In this document: positions 39,228 through 46,090 of the stretch, piece after piece
How the letters are laid out: the number at the start of each line of letters is the position of its first letter
Numbering within the stretch: the stretch's first letter is position 1
Assembly: GCA_022361035.1 (NCBI GenBank)
Contig: JAKSBP010000003.1
Span: 1-48,133 of the forward strand
Length of the DNA: 48,133 bases
Source: Clostridia bacterium
GTDB taxonomy: Bacteria > Bacillota > Clostridia > Peptostreptococcales > Caminicellaceae
Reading direction: 5' to 3'
The notes under the pieces: model-generated
The model's database searches: none
Seen by the model: the letters and a program-made list of their open reading frames with translations, nothing else
What the model was told of the DNA's origin: nothing
Program-made: the position numbers and the translations under genes

Positions 39228-39497
39228 ATGTCATTTTCTTATTTATCAAGTGCTTTAATAGGGTTAATTCCTGGTGTAATTACTTTTTCAATACTTTATT
39301 TTCTTGATAAAATTTTTAATTATAGAGCTAAAGTAATTAATATTATCGGTTCTGTACGTATCTATAAAATTATCCTAATAACTTCTATTGGGCTATTACT
39401 CTTGTTAACTGATTACAGAATTTCAACTAGTCCCGTTGAGTCTTCAATATTTTTTGCCTATCTCTTTTTAGTTCAGGTACCTAAAGACCTCCACTAA
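39228..39497 (+). CDS. small membrane protein, array family member 4
   Basis: An 89-residue product with the full family layout: the N-terminal helix (IGLIPGVITFSILYFLDK), the loop FNYRAKVINIIGS, middle and last helices, and the ending FLVQVPKDLH, where the last Arg is replaced by His. AAAGGAG lies upstream. It starts 24 nt after the stop of member 3, so the two are probably co-transcribed. Confidence 0.6.
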   Translation: MSFSYLSSALIGLIPGVITFSILYFLDKIFNYRAKVINIIGSVRIYKIILITSIGLLLLLTDYRISTSPVESSIFFAYLFLVQVPKDLH

Positions 39498-39594
39498 AAT
39501 CTTGTTTTGTATTGTCTTAACTTGAATTACATGGTAATCTATACCAAACCGTATATGATTTATTTATTACAATTAATTGAAAGGTGCGTAGTTT

Positions 39595-39858
39595 ATGGAT
39601 ATTATGTTAATTCTTTTTTCCCCTTGTATCTCAGTATTAATACTTTATGCACTTAATAAAAAATTTTCCTATAAACAAAAACTGATTAAATTATTTGGTT
39701 CAGCTCTAAATTACAGATTGACTCTTGCTGTAATAAATATAATTATATTTGCACATATTGTCCTTAATGTTATGTCCCTATCATCACCTCAACTTTTATT
39801 TATTACTATTAGCTGTTCATTTTTTTACCTAAGTTTAACCCCAGAAGAGTTACGCTAA
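39595..39858 (+). CDS. small membrane protein, array family member 5
   Basis: An 87-residue product: helix 1 (LILFSPCISVLILYALNK), loop KFSYKQKLIKLFGS, two hydrophobic segments (LAVINIIIFAHIVLNV and LFITISCSFFYLSL) and the ending LTPEELR. GAAAGGTG precedes the ATG. This is the member closest to the family average and useful as a query. Confidence 0.6.
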   Translation: MDIMLILFSPCISVLILYALNKKFSYKQKLIKLFGSALNYRLTLAVINIIIFAHIVLNVMSLSSPQLLFITISCSFFYLSLTPEELR

Positions 39859-39939
39859 TATTCTAGTTAACTCTATTTGAATATAGTTTCCATAAATAGA
39901 AAACCTATTTCTAAACTATTACTTTAGGAGTCATTAGCT

Positions 39940-40203
39940 ATGTCAAAAAAACAATTTATGAACTCACTTATAAACTCACTAGCTTTTGCATGTCAAATAC
40001 CTGGAATTTCTGCATTGTTAAATATAGAAAGCAGATTTAAAACATTACAAATTAGAGTAGTAATAATATTAACGAGTATTATAGGCACTGTTTTATGCAT
40101 ATATATATCTACAAAATCTTCTTGGAAACCTTTAATTAGACTCTCTATCAATTTAATGATTACTATTATCTGTTGGACAGTTTTAGTTTTTTGTCTGCCT
40201 TAA
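39940..40203 (+). CDS. small membrane protein, 87 aa, unrelated to the main array family
   Basis: The start is ATG 39940 with TTAGGAGT upstream. The N-terminal 45 residues are mixed polar (KKQFMNSLINSLAFACQIPG, NIESRFKTLQIR), then two hydrophobic helices follow (VVIILTSIIGTVLCIYIS and LMITIICWTVLVFCLP). Shortly after its stop the sequence AATCTCCGCTAA and the following 40 bp are the 3' end of an array family gene with its downstream repeat, so this gene has replaced or fused upstream of a lost member. Confidence 0.5.
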   Translation: MSKKQFMNSLINSLAFACQIPGISALLNIESRFKTLQIRVVIILTSIIGTVLCIYISTKSSWKPLIRLSINLMITIICWTVLVFCLP

Positions 40204-40219
40204 AGCAATTATGAATCTC

Positions 40220-40265
40220 CGCTAAATACAGCTTTTGTATGAAAGGCGCCAGGTCTCCCCAGCAC
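40220..40265 (+). repeat. 46-bp direct repeat, copy 2, with the 3' end of a lost array member
   Basis: Matches 38129-38174, including the preceding CTC-CGC-TAA (Leu-Arg-stop). Only these last codons of the family gene remain. Confidence 0.6.
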
Positions 40266-40273
40266 CTTGTATA

Positions 40274-40428
40274 TTATGAAATCATTTTTATAAAATCTAG
40301 GTCTTTTAAATTCTTAACTAGGTATTCTTGATTAGACTCGTCAAATTGCGTACTCTTAATGTTTCTACTTGAGGCAATTCAACTCTTTCCAATCTTCCCT
40401 TTCTTCTAAGCTATATTTCTATCCTCCA
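40274..40428 (-). pseudogene. decayed gene, several frames
   Basis: The minus strand carries coding-like pieces in different frames: MED after GGAGG-like sequence (about 40428), EEREDWKELNCLK, ERVELPQVETL, and QFDESNQEYLVKNLKDLDFI ending at TAA 40274. Too broken to identify. Confidence 0.35.
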
Positions 40429-40452
40429 TTGACTAAAATTTCTAGTATTCAA

Positions 40453-40477
40453 GAAAAAAGACCGGGTTTCCCCGGTA
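40453..40477 (-). terminator. terminator of the PPC-domain gene
   Basis: On the minus strand ACCGGGGAAACCCGGT is followed by CTTTTTT. A strong GC-rich stem, 33 nt after the stop at 40510. Confidence 0.85.
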
Positions 40478-40509
40478 CAATTTATAAATAACTATGCAGT
40501 GTTTAAATC

Positions 40510-41376
40510 CTAATAGTCAAAGAATAGCCTATAGGGCTTTGTACTATCACTTCCAATATAAGAAAATACTCGTATATAATAAACTCCCCCTGATTCATAT
40601 TTAAAATCAATTTTTTCTGATCTATTTCCACCATATGTTGAGGAGTCAATTAAACGTCCATACTGATCATAGATTTCTATATCATAATCTGTCCCTTTAG
40701 GAATATTTTCAAGTACTAATAAGTAGTTGAAGTCACGGGGTATATCAGATACTTTATACCAGTCTTCATCATGATTTGAACTTATTGTATCATATACAAT
40801 ATCGCAGTACCATATTTTAAATGCATCGCTATAGGATTCATTTGGCTCAACAGTAGAGTCTAAGCAATAAAATACTTCAACTTCGTATTCACTATTGGAA
40901 TCGTATCCGTAGAAAGATTCAACCACTAAATAGTACCACTGTTTTGCTTCTACATGCATTTTAATTACTTCCATATTTTGATTAGCTCTATTGGAATATG
41001 CTATAAATTTTTTCTTTTCATTATATATAGTTAAATCGTAATCTGCACCCTCTGGAATTCCATCTAACTCAAATTCAACTGCACCACTTTGAGGAAACTG
41101 AACTTTATAATACTTTATATCTCCTGAAGCATCAATTGTATCTTTATGTCTGTTTCCCACTCTTATTTCTGTAGCTGTGTCAAATCCTAATGAAATTATG
41201 TTTCCACCAATAATACTACTCTGTTTTCTAATATTGAATGGAACTGATTGTGGAAGTTCCTTCTTAATTACTTCTTCTTCAACTATTCTATCCCTAACAG
41301 ATTTTCCAACTGCAAAACTAGTAATTGGTAAAATCAACATACATAAAACTAATATCCCGCTAATAAATTTTTTCAT
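40510..41376 (-). CDS. secreted protein with two PPC-type domains
   Basis: I start at ATG 41376 with GAGGTG 6-7 nt upstream. The product of about 288 residues has a signal peptide (MKKFISGILVLCMLILPITS, cleavage near Ala-Val-Gly). After a charged linker come two beta-sandwich domains of the bacterial pre-peptidase C-terminal (PPC) type. Domain 1 (about 80-175) has KYYKVQFPQSGAVEFELDGI and GADYDLTIYNEKKK. Domain 2 (about 180-288) has EPNESYSDAFKI, DEDWYKVSDI, NIPKGTDYDIEIYDQYGRLI and YYIRVFSY. PPC domains usually flank secreted proteases; here no catalytic domain is present, so the protein is probably a cell-surface or substrate-binding factor. It is monocistronic with a strong terminator. Confidence 0.8.
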   Translation of the reverse strand: MKKFISGILVLCMLILPITSFAVGKSVRDRIVEEEVIKKELPQSVPFNIRKQSSIIGGNIISLGFDTATEIRVGNRHKDTIDASGDIKYYKVQFPQSGAVEFELDGIPEGADYDLTIYNEKKKFIAYSNRANQNMEVIKMHVEAKQWYYLVVESFYGYDSNSEYEVEVFYCLDSTVEPNESYSDAFKIWYCDIVYDTISSNHDEDWYKVSDIPRDFNYLLVLENIPKGTDYDIEIYDQYGRLIDSSTYGGNRSEKIDFKYESGGVYYIRVFSYIGSDSTKPYRLFFDY

Positions 41377-41481
41377 TCGTCTCACCTCTTATTATTAATT
41401 TTTTAGGACTTAAATAACAATTTTTATATCCTCCTTTTATTAAATCTCCCTTCACAAATGTCCTAATGTGGTATAATAGAG

Positions 41482-41575
41482 ATATCTCCTACCACTTTGT
41501 GGTAAGGGGCAGTTTACCCTTAAATCAATTTTAACTTTACCAGAGCAGCATTGATTTGAGGGTAGTCTATTTTAA
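41482..41575 (+). ncRNA. candidate small structured RNA
   Basis: A -10 TATAAT at about 41472-41477 is followed by sequence with two stems: TACCAC-TTT-GTGGTA (41490-41505), and TACCCTTAAATCAAT pairing with ATTGATTTGAGGGTA (about 41515-41568), then GTCTATTTT. There is no reading frame. The shape (promoter, two hairpins, T-rich end, roughly 95 nt) is that of a small regulatory RNA or an antitoxin RNA. The rest of 41377-41863 holds a weak ORF at 41660. Confidence 0.4.
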
Positions 41576-41659
41576 ATACTTACGTATATTATAAATATAC
41601 CATTCAAAAGATAAGAAATTTGTATAATTTTGTAAAACAATCTATAATTTACATTTAAT

Positions 41660-41848
41660 TTGCAATTGATTAAGCTTCTATTAATATTTTCAATCTGTAT
41701 TAATGAGTTTTTTACACTAATCTATTTTTTTCTTCAAGAAATTAAAAAAAGACCCCGTTACTATACGGCCTACTTGAAGTTCACTAAAGAATTAGAATTT
41801 AAGGCTGTCAATCAGGAGTCTGAAAAATACTCCATAATAAAAATATAA
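41660..41848 (+). CDS. doubtful small protein, 62 aa
   Basis: The frame starts at TTG 41660 without a clear ribosome binding site and ends 16 nt before the 41864 gene. It has a hydrophobic N terminus (LIKLLLIFSICINEFFTLIY) and a polar C terminus (KELEFKAVNQESEKYSIIKI) that looks like the genuine end of a soluble protein. It may be a remnant joined to a random upstream stretch or a small toxin-like peptide. Low confidence. Confidence 0.25.
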   Translation: MQLIKLLLIFSICINEFFTLIYFFLQEIKKRPRYYTAYLKFTKELEFKAVNQESEKYSIIKI

Positions 41849-41863
41849 TAAAGGGAAGATATT

Positions 41864-42160
41864 ATGGAAAACAAAACCTTTGAACTTCTTGAAAAAATGT
41901 ATAGTGAATTTAGTCAACGCTTTGAAAGTATTGAAAAAAAGGTTGATAAAAATTATCAAGCCATTGAAAAAAAACATCAATCTATAGTCAAAATTGAAAA
42001 AACCATTCATGATAAAGTTGGTATTCTATTTGACGCTGACAGTAGAACTCAGGACAAGCTTGACACTATCTCCGATGACATAGACTTTTTGAAGCAAGAG
42101 GAATTTCAAACAAAGCAAGATATTTTCAAGATTAAGAAGAAGTTTGAAATTATAAAGTAA
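41864..42160 (+). CDS. coiled-coil protein, 98 aa
   Basis: The product is helical and highly charged, with long heptad-like stretches (FELLEKMYSEFSQRFESIEK, KVDKNYQAIEKKHQSIVK, FLKQEEFQTKQDIFKIKKKF). AAAGGGAAG lies 8 nt before the ATG. The sequence ME-x-x-T-F-E-L-L-E-K-x-Y-x-E-F resembles small coiled-coil proteins found in Firmicutes next to regulator genes, but no function is known. A good terminator (42183-42212) follows. Confidence 0.65.
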   Translation: MENKTFELLEKMYSEFSQRFESIEKKVDKNYQAIEKKHQSIVKIEKTIHDKVGILFDADSRTQDKLDTISDDIDFLKQEEFQTKQDIFKIKKKFEIIK

Positions 42161-42182
42161 AAATATTTAATTAGAACCCAAA

Positions 42183-42212
42183 AAAAGACCAGAAAAAAAT
42201 TGGTCTTTTATT
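42183..42212 (+). terminator. terminator of the 41864 gene
   Basis: AAAAGACCA...TGGTCTTTT with a loop of A-rich sequence and TATTTATTT following, 20 nt after the stop. Confidence 0.75.
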
Positions 42213-42324
42213 TATTTGCAAGGACTAATATTATCATAATATGTATGTACAATTTTCACTTCACCAATAATATATTTTATCATTTCACTAACTAAAATAA
42301 GATTAGATAACTTATATACTATTT

Positions 42325-42594
42325 CTAAAGTCTCCAGTCTGGGCCTAACAATCCACCAAATTTAACCCATCCTTCCTTTTCTATATCTCCTACTCTATAT
42401 TCGATTCTATAAACCATTGTTCCTTTGCCGGTTAAAATAAAAGGACCTGTTCTAAAGGTTCTTTTTTCGATATTTATAACGTTACCACCAAGAAAGTTTA
42501 CCTTTTCTTTAATCCTTTCTTTATGAACGCTTACCTTAAGAAAATATAATCCAATCACAATAATCATAAATATCATTATTACTAATGCTTTCAT
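42325..42594 (-). CDS. small membrane-anchored protein, 89 aa
   Basis: I start at ATG 42594, with GGGAGG 6 nt upstream; the longer frame to 42618 reads through it. One N-terminal membrane helix (KALVIMIFMIIVIGLYFL) is followed by a beta-rich, exposed domain (KVNFLGGNVINIEKRTFRTG, GTMVYRIEYRVGD, EGWVKFGGLLGPDWRL). The domain pattern with a conserved-looking ending W-V-x-x-G-G suggests a known small extracellular fold, but I do not recognise it. MITE copy C lies upstream, in the 384-bp gap to the next gene. Confidence 0.55.
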   Translation of the reverse strand: MKALVIMIFMIIVIGLYFLKVSVHKERIKEKVNFLGGNVINIEKRTFRTGPFILTGKGTMVYRIEYRVGDIEKEGWVKFGGLLGPDWRL

Positions 42595-42704
42595 GCTATT
42601 CCTCCCAAAATACTTCAAGTATCACTATTTTATACTAATCTTTTCCATATCTAAAAACTTCCACTTTCTATTTTATATCATATAAAAATATATTCATAGT
42701 ACTT

Positions 42705-42884
42705 TATAGATGTGTGACTAACAAACTTAATAAACGAAAGTAAGCTCTGAGGTTTCCTTTAGAGCGATTTTTATGAATCTGTTTTACACTTCTATTACCT
42801 ATCTATAAACAGATTTATAGCATGAGCCTAAAGGATTCTCTATGGCTGCTGTAGTAAGTTAACTTTCTCAATCACTCATCTATA
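42705..42884. mobile_element. MITE copy C
   Basis: A 180-bp element from TATAGATGTGTGACTAAC to CAATCACTCATCTATA, the complete form of copy A without the nested insertion. The terminal repeats and foldback structure are as in copies A and B. The TA-rich ends suggest insertion at TA, as for Tc1/mariner (IS630)-driven MITEs, but no matching transposase is in the window. Confidence 0.85.
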
Positions 42885-42978
42885 ATCTCTTATAGTAATA
42901 AATTATACATTAAGTAGACAGCCTATCATTTTACCTATATAATTTAATTACTAATCAATTCTTAAGGATGTGTTATTT

Positions 42979-43248
42979 ATGGATTCTGCTTTTACGCTAC
43001 TTGGTATATTTGTTCCAATGTTGACCTTTTTTCTACTAGAAAAGTTGTTTAAACTCAAAACAAAATTGATAAAACGGTTCAAAACAGTTGGTAGATATAA
43101 ATTTACTATGTTTATATTTACATTCATTCCTGTCTTATTCTATGCTTACCTCATTCTTATTACTAAAAAAATTTCCTTCAATTTTTTATCCTATTCAATA
43201 CCCTTGTTATATTATTACTTAACCTGCATTCCTGAAGAACTACGTTAA
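42979..43248 (+). CDS. small membrane protein, array family member 7
   Basis: I start at ATG 42979 (AAGGATG about 10 nt upstream); GTG 42970 is too close to that site. The 89-residue product keeps the whole family pattern: helix 1 (FTLLGIFVPMLTFFLL), loop EKLFKLKTKLIKRFKTVG, two hydrophobic segments, and the ending YLTCIPEELR. It is separated from the main array (37183-40265) by the PPC gene, three other genes and MITE C, so it has moved or the array has been interrupted. Confidence 0.6.
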   Translation: MDSAFTLLGIFVPMLTFFLLEKLFKLKTKLIKRFKTVGRYKFTMFIFTFIPVLFYAYLILITKKISFNFLSYSIPLLYYYLTCIPEELR

Positions 43249-43595
43249 GATATAGTTTTGCTCATCTTATGCATAAGTATAAATTTGTTAAATATTGAAC
43301 TTATATTTTTACATCTCTCATTGCCCTTATTACTAATTTTAAAGTATTTCTATACCTTAATAAATAAACCTATATTAAAATTCACATATATTGGCGTCAT
43401 ATAATCCTCATGAAAAGTATAATTATGTATACTTTCATTTACTTTTTTTACCATTTTGTCGTATAATTTTTTTATTATGTTCCATAAAGGAACGTATACT
43501 GTATAAATATCTTAATAATTACTTAAAATTAGTGGAATATTATGAAATAAATAAAAAATAATGTTATAATATTTTTGAAAAGGGAGGAGAGATAA
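43249..43595. other. gap before the AbrB-like gene
   Basis: No coding frame is recognisable. The plus strand has AT-rich promoter-like sequence near 43455-43560 but no site I would assign. Confidence 0.35.
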
Positions 43596-43841
43596 ATGAA
43601 AGCCACTGGATATGTTATGAAATTAGATAGAGCTGGACGCATTACGCTTCCTAAATCACTCAGAAGAGAGTTAGAAATTGGATTTTTATCGTGCTTAGAA
43701 ATATTTGCTAATGAAGATACTATTGTCATTGAAAAATATAAGCAACGTTGTTACTTATGTAACAATATTGAAAAAATAAAAACCTATAAAGGAAGACACA
43801 TTTGCCAGGATTGTATAGAAGGAATTACAAATAGAGGATAG
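43596..43841 (+). CDS. AbrB-family regulator with a C-terminal zinc ribbon
   Basis: The 81-residue product opens with a complete AbrB/SpoVT swapped-hairpin domain (1-48: GYVMKLDRAGRITLPKSLRR, then the CLEIF and IVIEKY strands), which binds DNA as a dimer or tetramer. Residues 52-73 carry C52-x2-C55 and C70-x2-C73, a short zinc ribbon (CYLCNNIEK to GRHICQDC). AbrB-like proteins control transition-state and antitoxin genes; the zinc-ribbon form is common in Clostridia. GGGAGGAG precedes the ATG. Two hairpins follow: GGAAGCTT/AAGCTTCC immediately, and the dispersed hairpin copy 2 about 50 nt on. Confidence 0.85.
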   Translation: MKATGYVMKLDRAGRITLPKSLRRELEIGFLSCLEIFANEDTIVIEKYKQRCYLCNNIEKIKTYKGRHICQDCIEGITNRG

Positions 43842-43860
43842 GAAGCTTATAAAGCTTCCT
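43840..43860 (+). terminator. terminator of the AbrB-like gene
   Basis: AGGAAGCTT-ATA-AAGCTTCCT, perfect 9-bp stem overlapping the stop codon region, followed by CTTATTATG. Confidence 0.6.
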
Positions 43861-43886
43861 CTTATTATGCATTATTATAAAATTTA

Positions 43887-43937
43887 AAAATCTGCCAAGG
43901 ATAAAATACACTGATAAATCAAGCCTTGCCAGATTTT
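43887..43937. repeat. 14-bp-arm hairpin, copy 2 of a dispersed element
   Basis: AAAATCTGCCAAGG and CCTTGCCAGATTTT enclose a loop with ACTGATAAATCAA. It matches the reverse complement of 5045-5091 in stem and loop, and is followed by TTAATTTTTAAAA. Nothing further is seen in 43938-44214 except the ribosome binding site of the next gene. Confidence 0.6.
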
Positions 43938-44214
43938 TTAATTTTTAAAAGTAATCTTCTTTCCTTCCTTCACTCCTTTACCATAATATAAAGTAAAATA
44001 AAACTTCCTTTTATATCTTTTCTATTTAATCCAACCCTCATAATTCTTTATTCCTCATCTCACTAATAATTCATATAATAATGAGTAAAAATACTTTCCA
44101 AACAGGTTTCTTTCCCTTTTTATTCAAACTTAATTCCATTTTTTTAATATTCAAAGCACACTATCTACATTTTTGTATATAATATTGTAGCCTCAAGGGA
44201 AAGGAGGTGAAGAA

Positions 44215-44517
44215 ATGGACAAATTTTTTAGAGAAAATGTAAGTATTTGTAATTGTTGTACCGAATCATTAAGAAAGCTAATCCGTGAGAATTTTAAAAA
44301 GGGTGATATTATAGGTCTGACTTTTATAGAGGAAGGTGTAGCTTCAATTGCTGTAGGTACATTTGTAAAAGTATTAGAGGGAGCTGTAGTCGTTGAAGAT
44401 CTCCTTCTAGAAGATACTACTAGTTTTGTCCCATTATGCGACCTATCTAGTGTAGAGAAAGGTATTATAGAAACTCAAGCAGTCAATTCACCAATAAAAA
44501 TATCATTAACTAAATAA
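44215..44517 (+). CDS. hypothetical protein, 100 aa, possibly spore-associated
   Basis: The start is ATG 44215 with the very strong site AAAGGAGGTGA 5-6 nt upstream, so it is highly translated. The product has an N-terminal helical part with clustered Cys (NVSICNCCTESLRKLI), then a beta-rich part (GDIIGLTFIEEGVASIAVGT, FVKVLEGAVVVEDLLLED, TTSFVPLCDLSSVEKGI). The general look (short, Cys-containing, Val/Gly-rich strands) is like small exosporium/coat proteins of spore-formers; not recognised further. A strong terminator follows. Confidence 0.6.
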   Translation: MDKFFRENVSICNCCTESLRKLIRENFKKGDIIGLTFIEEGVASIAVGTFVKVLEGAVVVEDLLLEDTTSFVPLCDLSSVEKGIIETQAVNSPIKISLTK

Positions 44518-44569
44518 AGTTTAATATATTTAAAGAGATTTTAAATATTTATATATAAAACAATGAAAG

Positions 44570-44605
44570 ACCTCCTTAGCACTAGATATGCTAAGGAGGT
44601 TTTTC
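44570..44605. terminator. strong, probably bidirectional terminator
   Basis: ACCTCCTTAGC (44570-44580) and GCTAAGGAGGT (44590-44600), a perfect 11-bp stem with T runs at both ends (TTTTTC on plus, CTTTC on minus). It separates the convergent 44215 gene and fosfomycin-resistance-like gene. Confidence 0.85.
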
Positions 44606-44673
44606 ATTGCTTAAAAACTTAAATAAAATAAGAATAAGTCCAATTATATATTTGTTGTTATAATACTATATGT

Positions 44674-45081
44674 TTAACCAGTAGTAAAGGTAGGCCAATC
44701 ATTTTCCTTTGCCCATTTTAGACGGTGTTCAAGGGTATTATAGTGGAGTTCTAATTTATGGCCATCAGGGTCAAGGAAGTAAAAGGAATCACCTTCGGAG
44801 GTATTGTCCTTAAAACTTTCAACACCAGCTTCCTTTAATCGTTTCTTTAATTTGGGATAATCCGTTGAAGGTACATTAAATGCAATATGGGTGTAATCAT
44901 CGGCAGCCTTCTCCCTACTTTTTTCATCTACATTTAGAGCAATCCATACATTGCCAGCCAGTAAATATGCACCCTTATCCCATTGAGCTACTAATTTTAA
45001 GCCCAGTAACTCTGCATAAAACTTGATAGACCTCTTTAAATCCCTAACTGCAAATGTAATATGATTAATGCCATTTATCAT
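44674..45081 (-). CDS. FosA-like fosfomycin resistance thiol transferase (glyoxalase fold)
   Basis: The 135-residue product matches FosA from end to end by memory: GINHITFAVRDL, SIKFYAELLGLKL, WDKGAYLLAG, DDYTHIAFNV, NTSEGDSFYFLDPDGHKLEL. The metal ligands His7, His65 and Glu111 are in place. Lys91, Ser95, Ser99 and Arg120 match the phosphonate-binding residues. It is a VOC-fold dimer that adds a thiol to fosfomycin. FosX is less likely because the match is with FosA; FosB, which uses bacillithiol or cysteine, is the alternative for a Gram-positive. The true thiol donor cannot be read. Convergent with the 44215 gene and probably monocistronic. Confidence 0.85.
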   Translation of the reverse strand: MINGINHITFAVRDLKRSIKFYAELLGLKLVAQWDKGAYLLAGNVWIALNVDEKSREKAADDYTHIAFNVPSTDYPKLKKRLKEAGVESFKDNTSEGDSFYFLDPDGHKLELHYNTLEHRLKWAKENDWPTFTTG

Positions 45082-45188
45082 AGTATACTCTCCCTTTAAA
45101 TAAGTGAAAAACTTTTTTCTTATACTCTATTTACATTTATAGATGATTATTCTATTGTTTTTTGTGGCAAAAAGAACCGTCACCGATG

Positions 45189-45590
45189 TCACACTATTTC
45201 CATATCAGCCATTATTCTCTTTAAGAAATCATCGGGGTGAATGTATTCCCATCCCATTAGCTTCTTAATGTTAACAAGCTTTAATTTTATTGCCCTTGTA
45301 TATAAGTCTAATTCCTCGGAAACGATTTCATAAACCTCCTCTATAGACCTTTGGGTTGAAGCAACCTGCATCAACATCTTAACTAAGTTTCTGTCATTTT
45401 CACTTACACTGCAGTTTTTAAAGAATTCATCAACCTTTTCTATGATTTCTTTGTCAAGGTGTATGCTAGGCTCCTTTTTCGGTTTAATTTGGCAAATGAT
45501 TTCTAAATCTATGCCTTGCTCCTTGTAAATATCAATTATCCTTTGCTTGCTGTTCTCATCTCCACAGTTCCCAGCGATTATAATGCACAT
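45189..45590 (-). CDS. hypothetical protein, 133 aa
   Basis: The product is soluble and mostly helical. After a hydrophobic strand (CIIIAGNCGDENS) comes RIIDIYKEQGIDLEIICQIK, then a charged linker and three helices (DEFFKNCSVSENDRNLVKML, IEEVYEIVSEELDLYTRAIK, LVNIKKLMGWEYI). There is no known motif. The gap upstream (45591-45953) contains A-runs and no gene. A regulator-type helical protein is possible because it lies just downstream of the peptide/TPR pair on the same strand, but no link is shown. Confidence 0.5.
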   Translation of the reverse strand: MCIIIAGNCGDENSKQRIIDIYKEQGIDLEIICQIKPKKEPSIHLDKEIIEKVDEFFKNCSVSENDRNLVKMLMQVASTQRSIEEVYEIVSEELDLYTRAIKLKLVNIKKLMGWEYIHPDDFLKRIMADMEIV

Positions 45591-45953
45591 AACAACACCC
45601 CATACACTTTTGTCATTTTGTTTTAAATTATATTTTTTACTTCATCTTACAATCTTGTAATTCCCATGATGTATAGGAACTTTTATGATATTACCTATAT
45701 TTTACAACATTCTAGGAGCCACTGCAAATAATTGTTTTGCATTTATTTCCAATTTTTATTTAATCTATTTTTCAATTTTTTTACTCTTTTTCCACACTTG
45801 TCTTAATTATTACTTTCCTATGTCGAAGCCTCCAAGAAAAAAAGCAAAAAAAAAAATTAAGTAAACCTCTTCTACACTATATAGCTTAATTGAAATAGTT
45901 GAGATTTACTTTAGCCTATGTACAGCTTTAAATTTTTTTTAAAAAAGCAAGTC
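45591..45953. other. gap with A-runs
   Basis: No gene or good terminator is seen. An 11-A run near 45847-45858 and a T-rich stretch (45750-45790) stand out. It separates the exported-peptide gene from the 45189 gene. Confidence 0.35.
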
Positions 45954-46088
45954 CTAATTTCCTGGTATTGGTTCTTCTAACTCTATTGGTTGGATGCACA
46001 TTGGGTCTTCATAACTTGCAGCAAAGCCAACAACTGTTATAGAAGCCAAAATTAGCAGTGACACTACTATACTAACGACCTTCTTCAC
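45954..46088 (-). CDS. exported peptide precursor, probable quorum-sensing signal
   Basis: The 44-residue product starts at GTG 46088, 2 nt after the stop of the TPR regulator. AAAGGAGG lies 8-9 nt upstream, within the last codons of the TPR gene. It has a textbook Sec signal (MKKVVSIVVSLLILASITVV with a GFAA site), leaving about 20 polar residues (SYEDPMCIQPIELEEPIPGN). This is the layout of PapR, NprX, Phr or AimP precursors, in which the C-terminal 5-10 residues are the signal taken up by an oligopeptide permease and bound by the TPR protein. By position the candidate signal is in the last ten residues (IELEEPIPGN). Missed by usual ORF cut-offs. Confidence 0.75.
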   Translation of the reverse strand: MKKVVSIVVSLLILASITVVGFAASYEDPMCIQPIELEEPIPGN

Positions 46089-46090
46089 TT

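Noticed and set aside
41792..42010. Minus-strand ORF rich in Phe opposite the coiled-coil gene
   Set aside because: Typical antisense of Lys/Glu-rich codons; no ribosome binding site.
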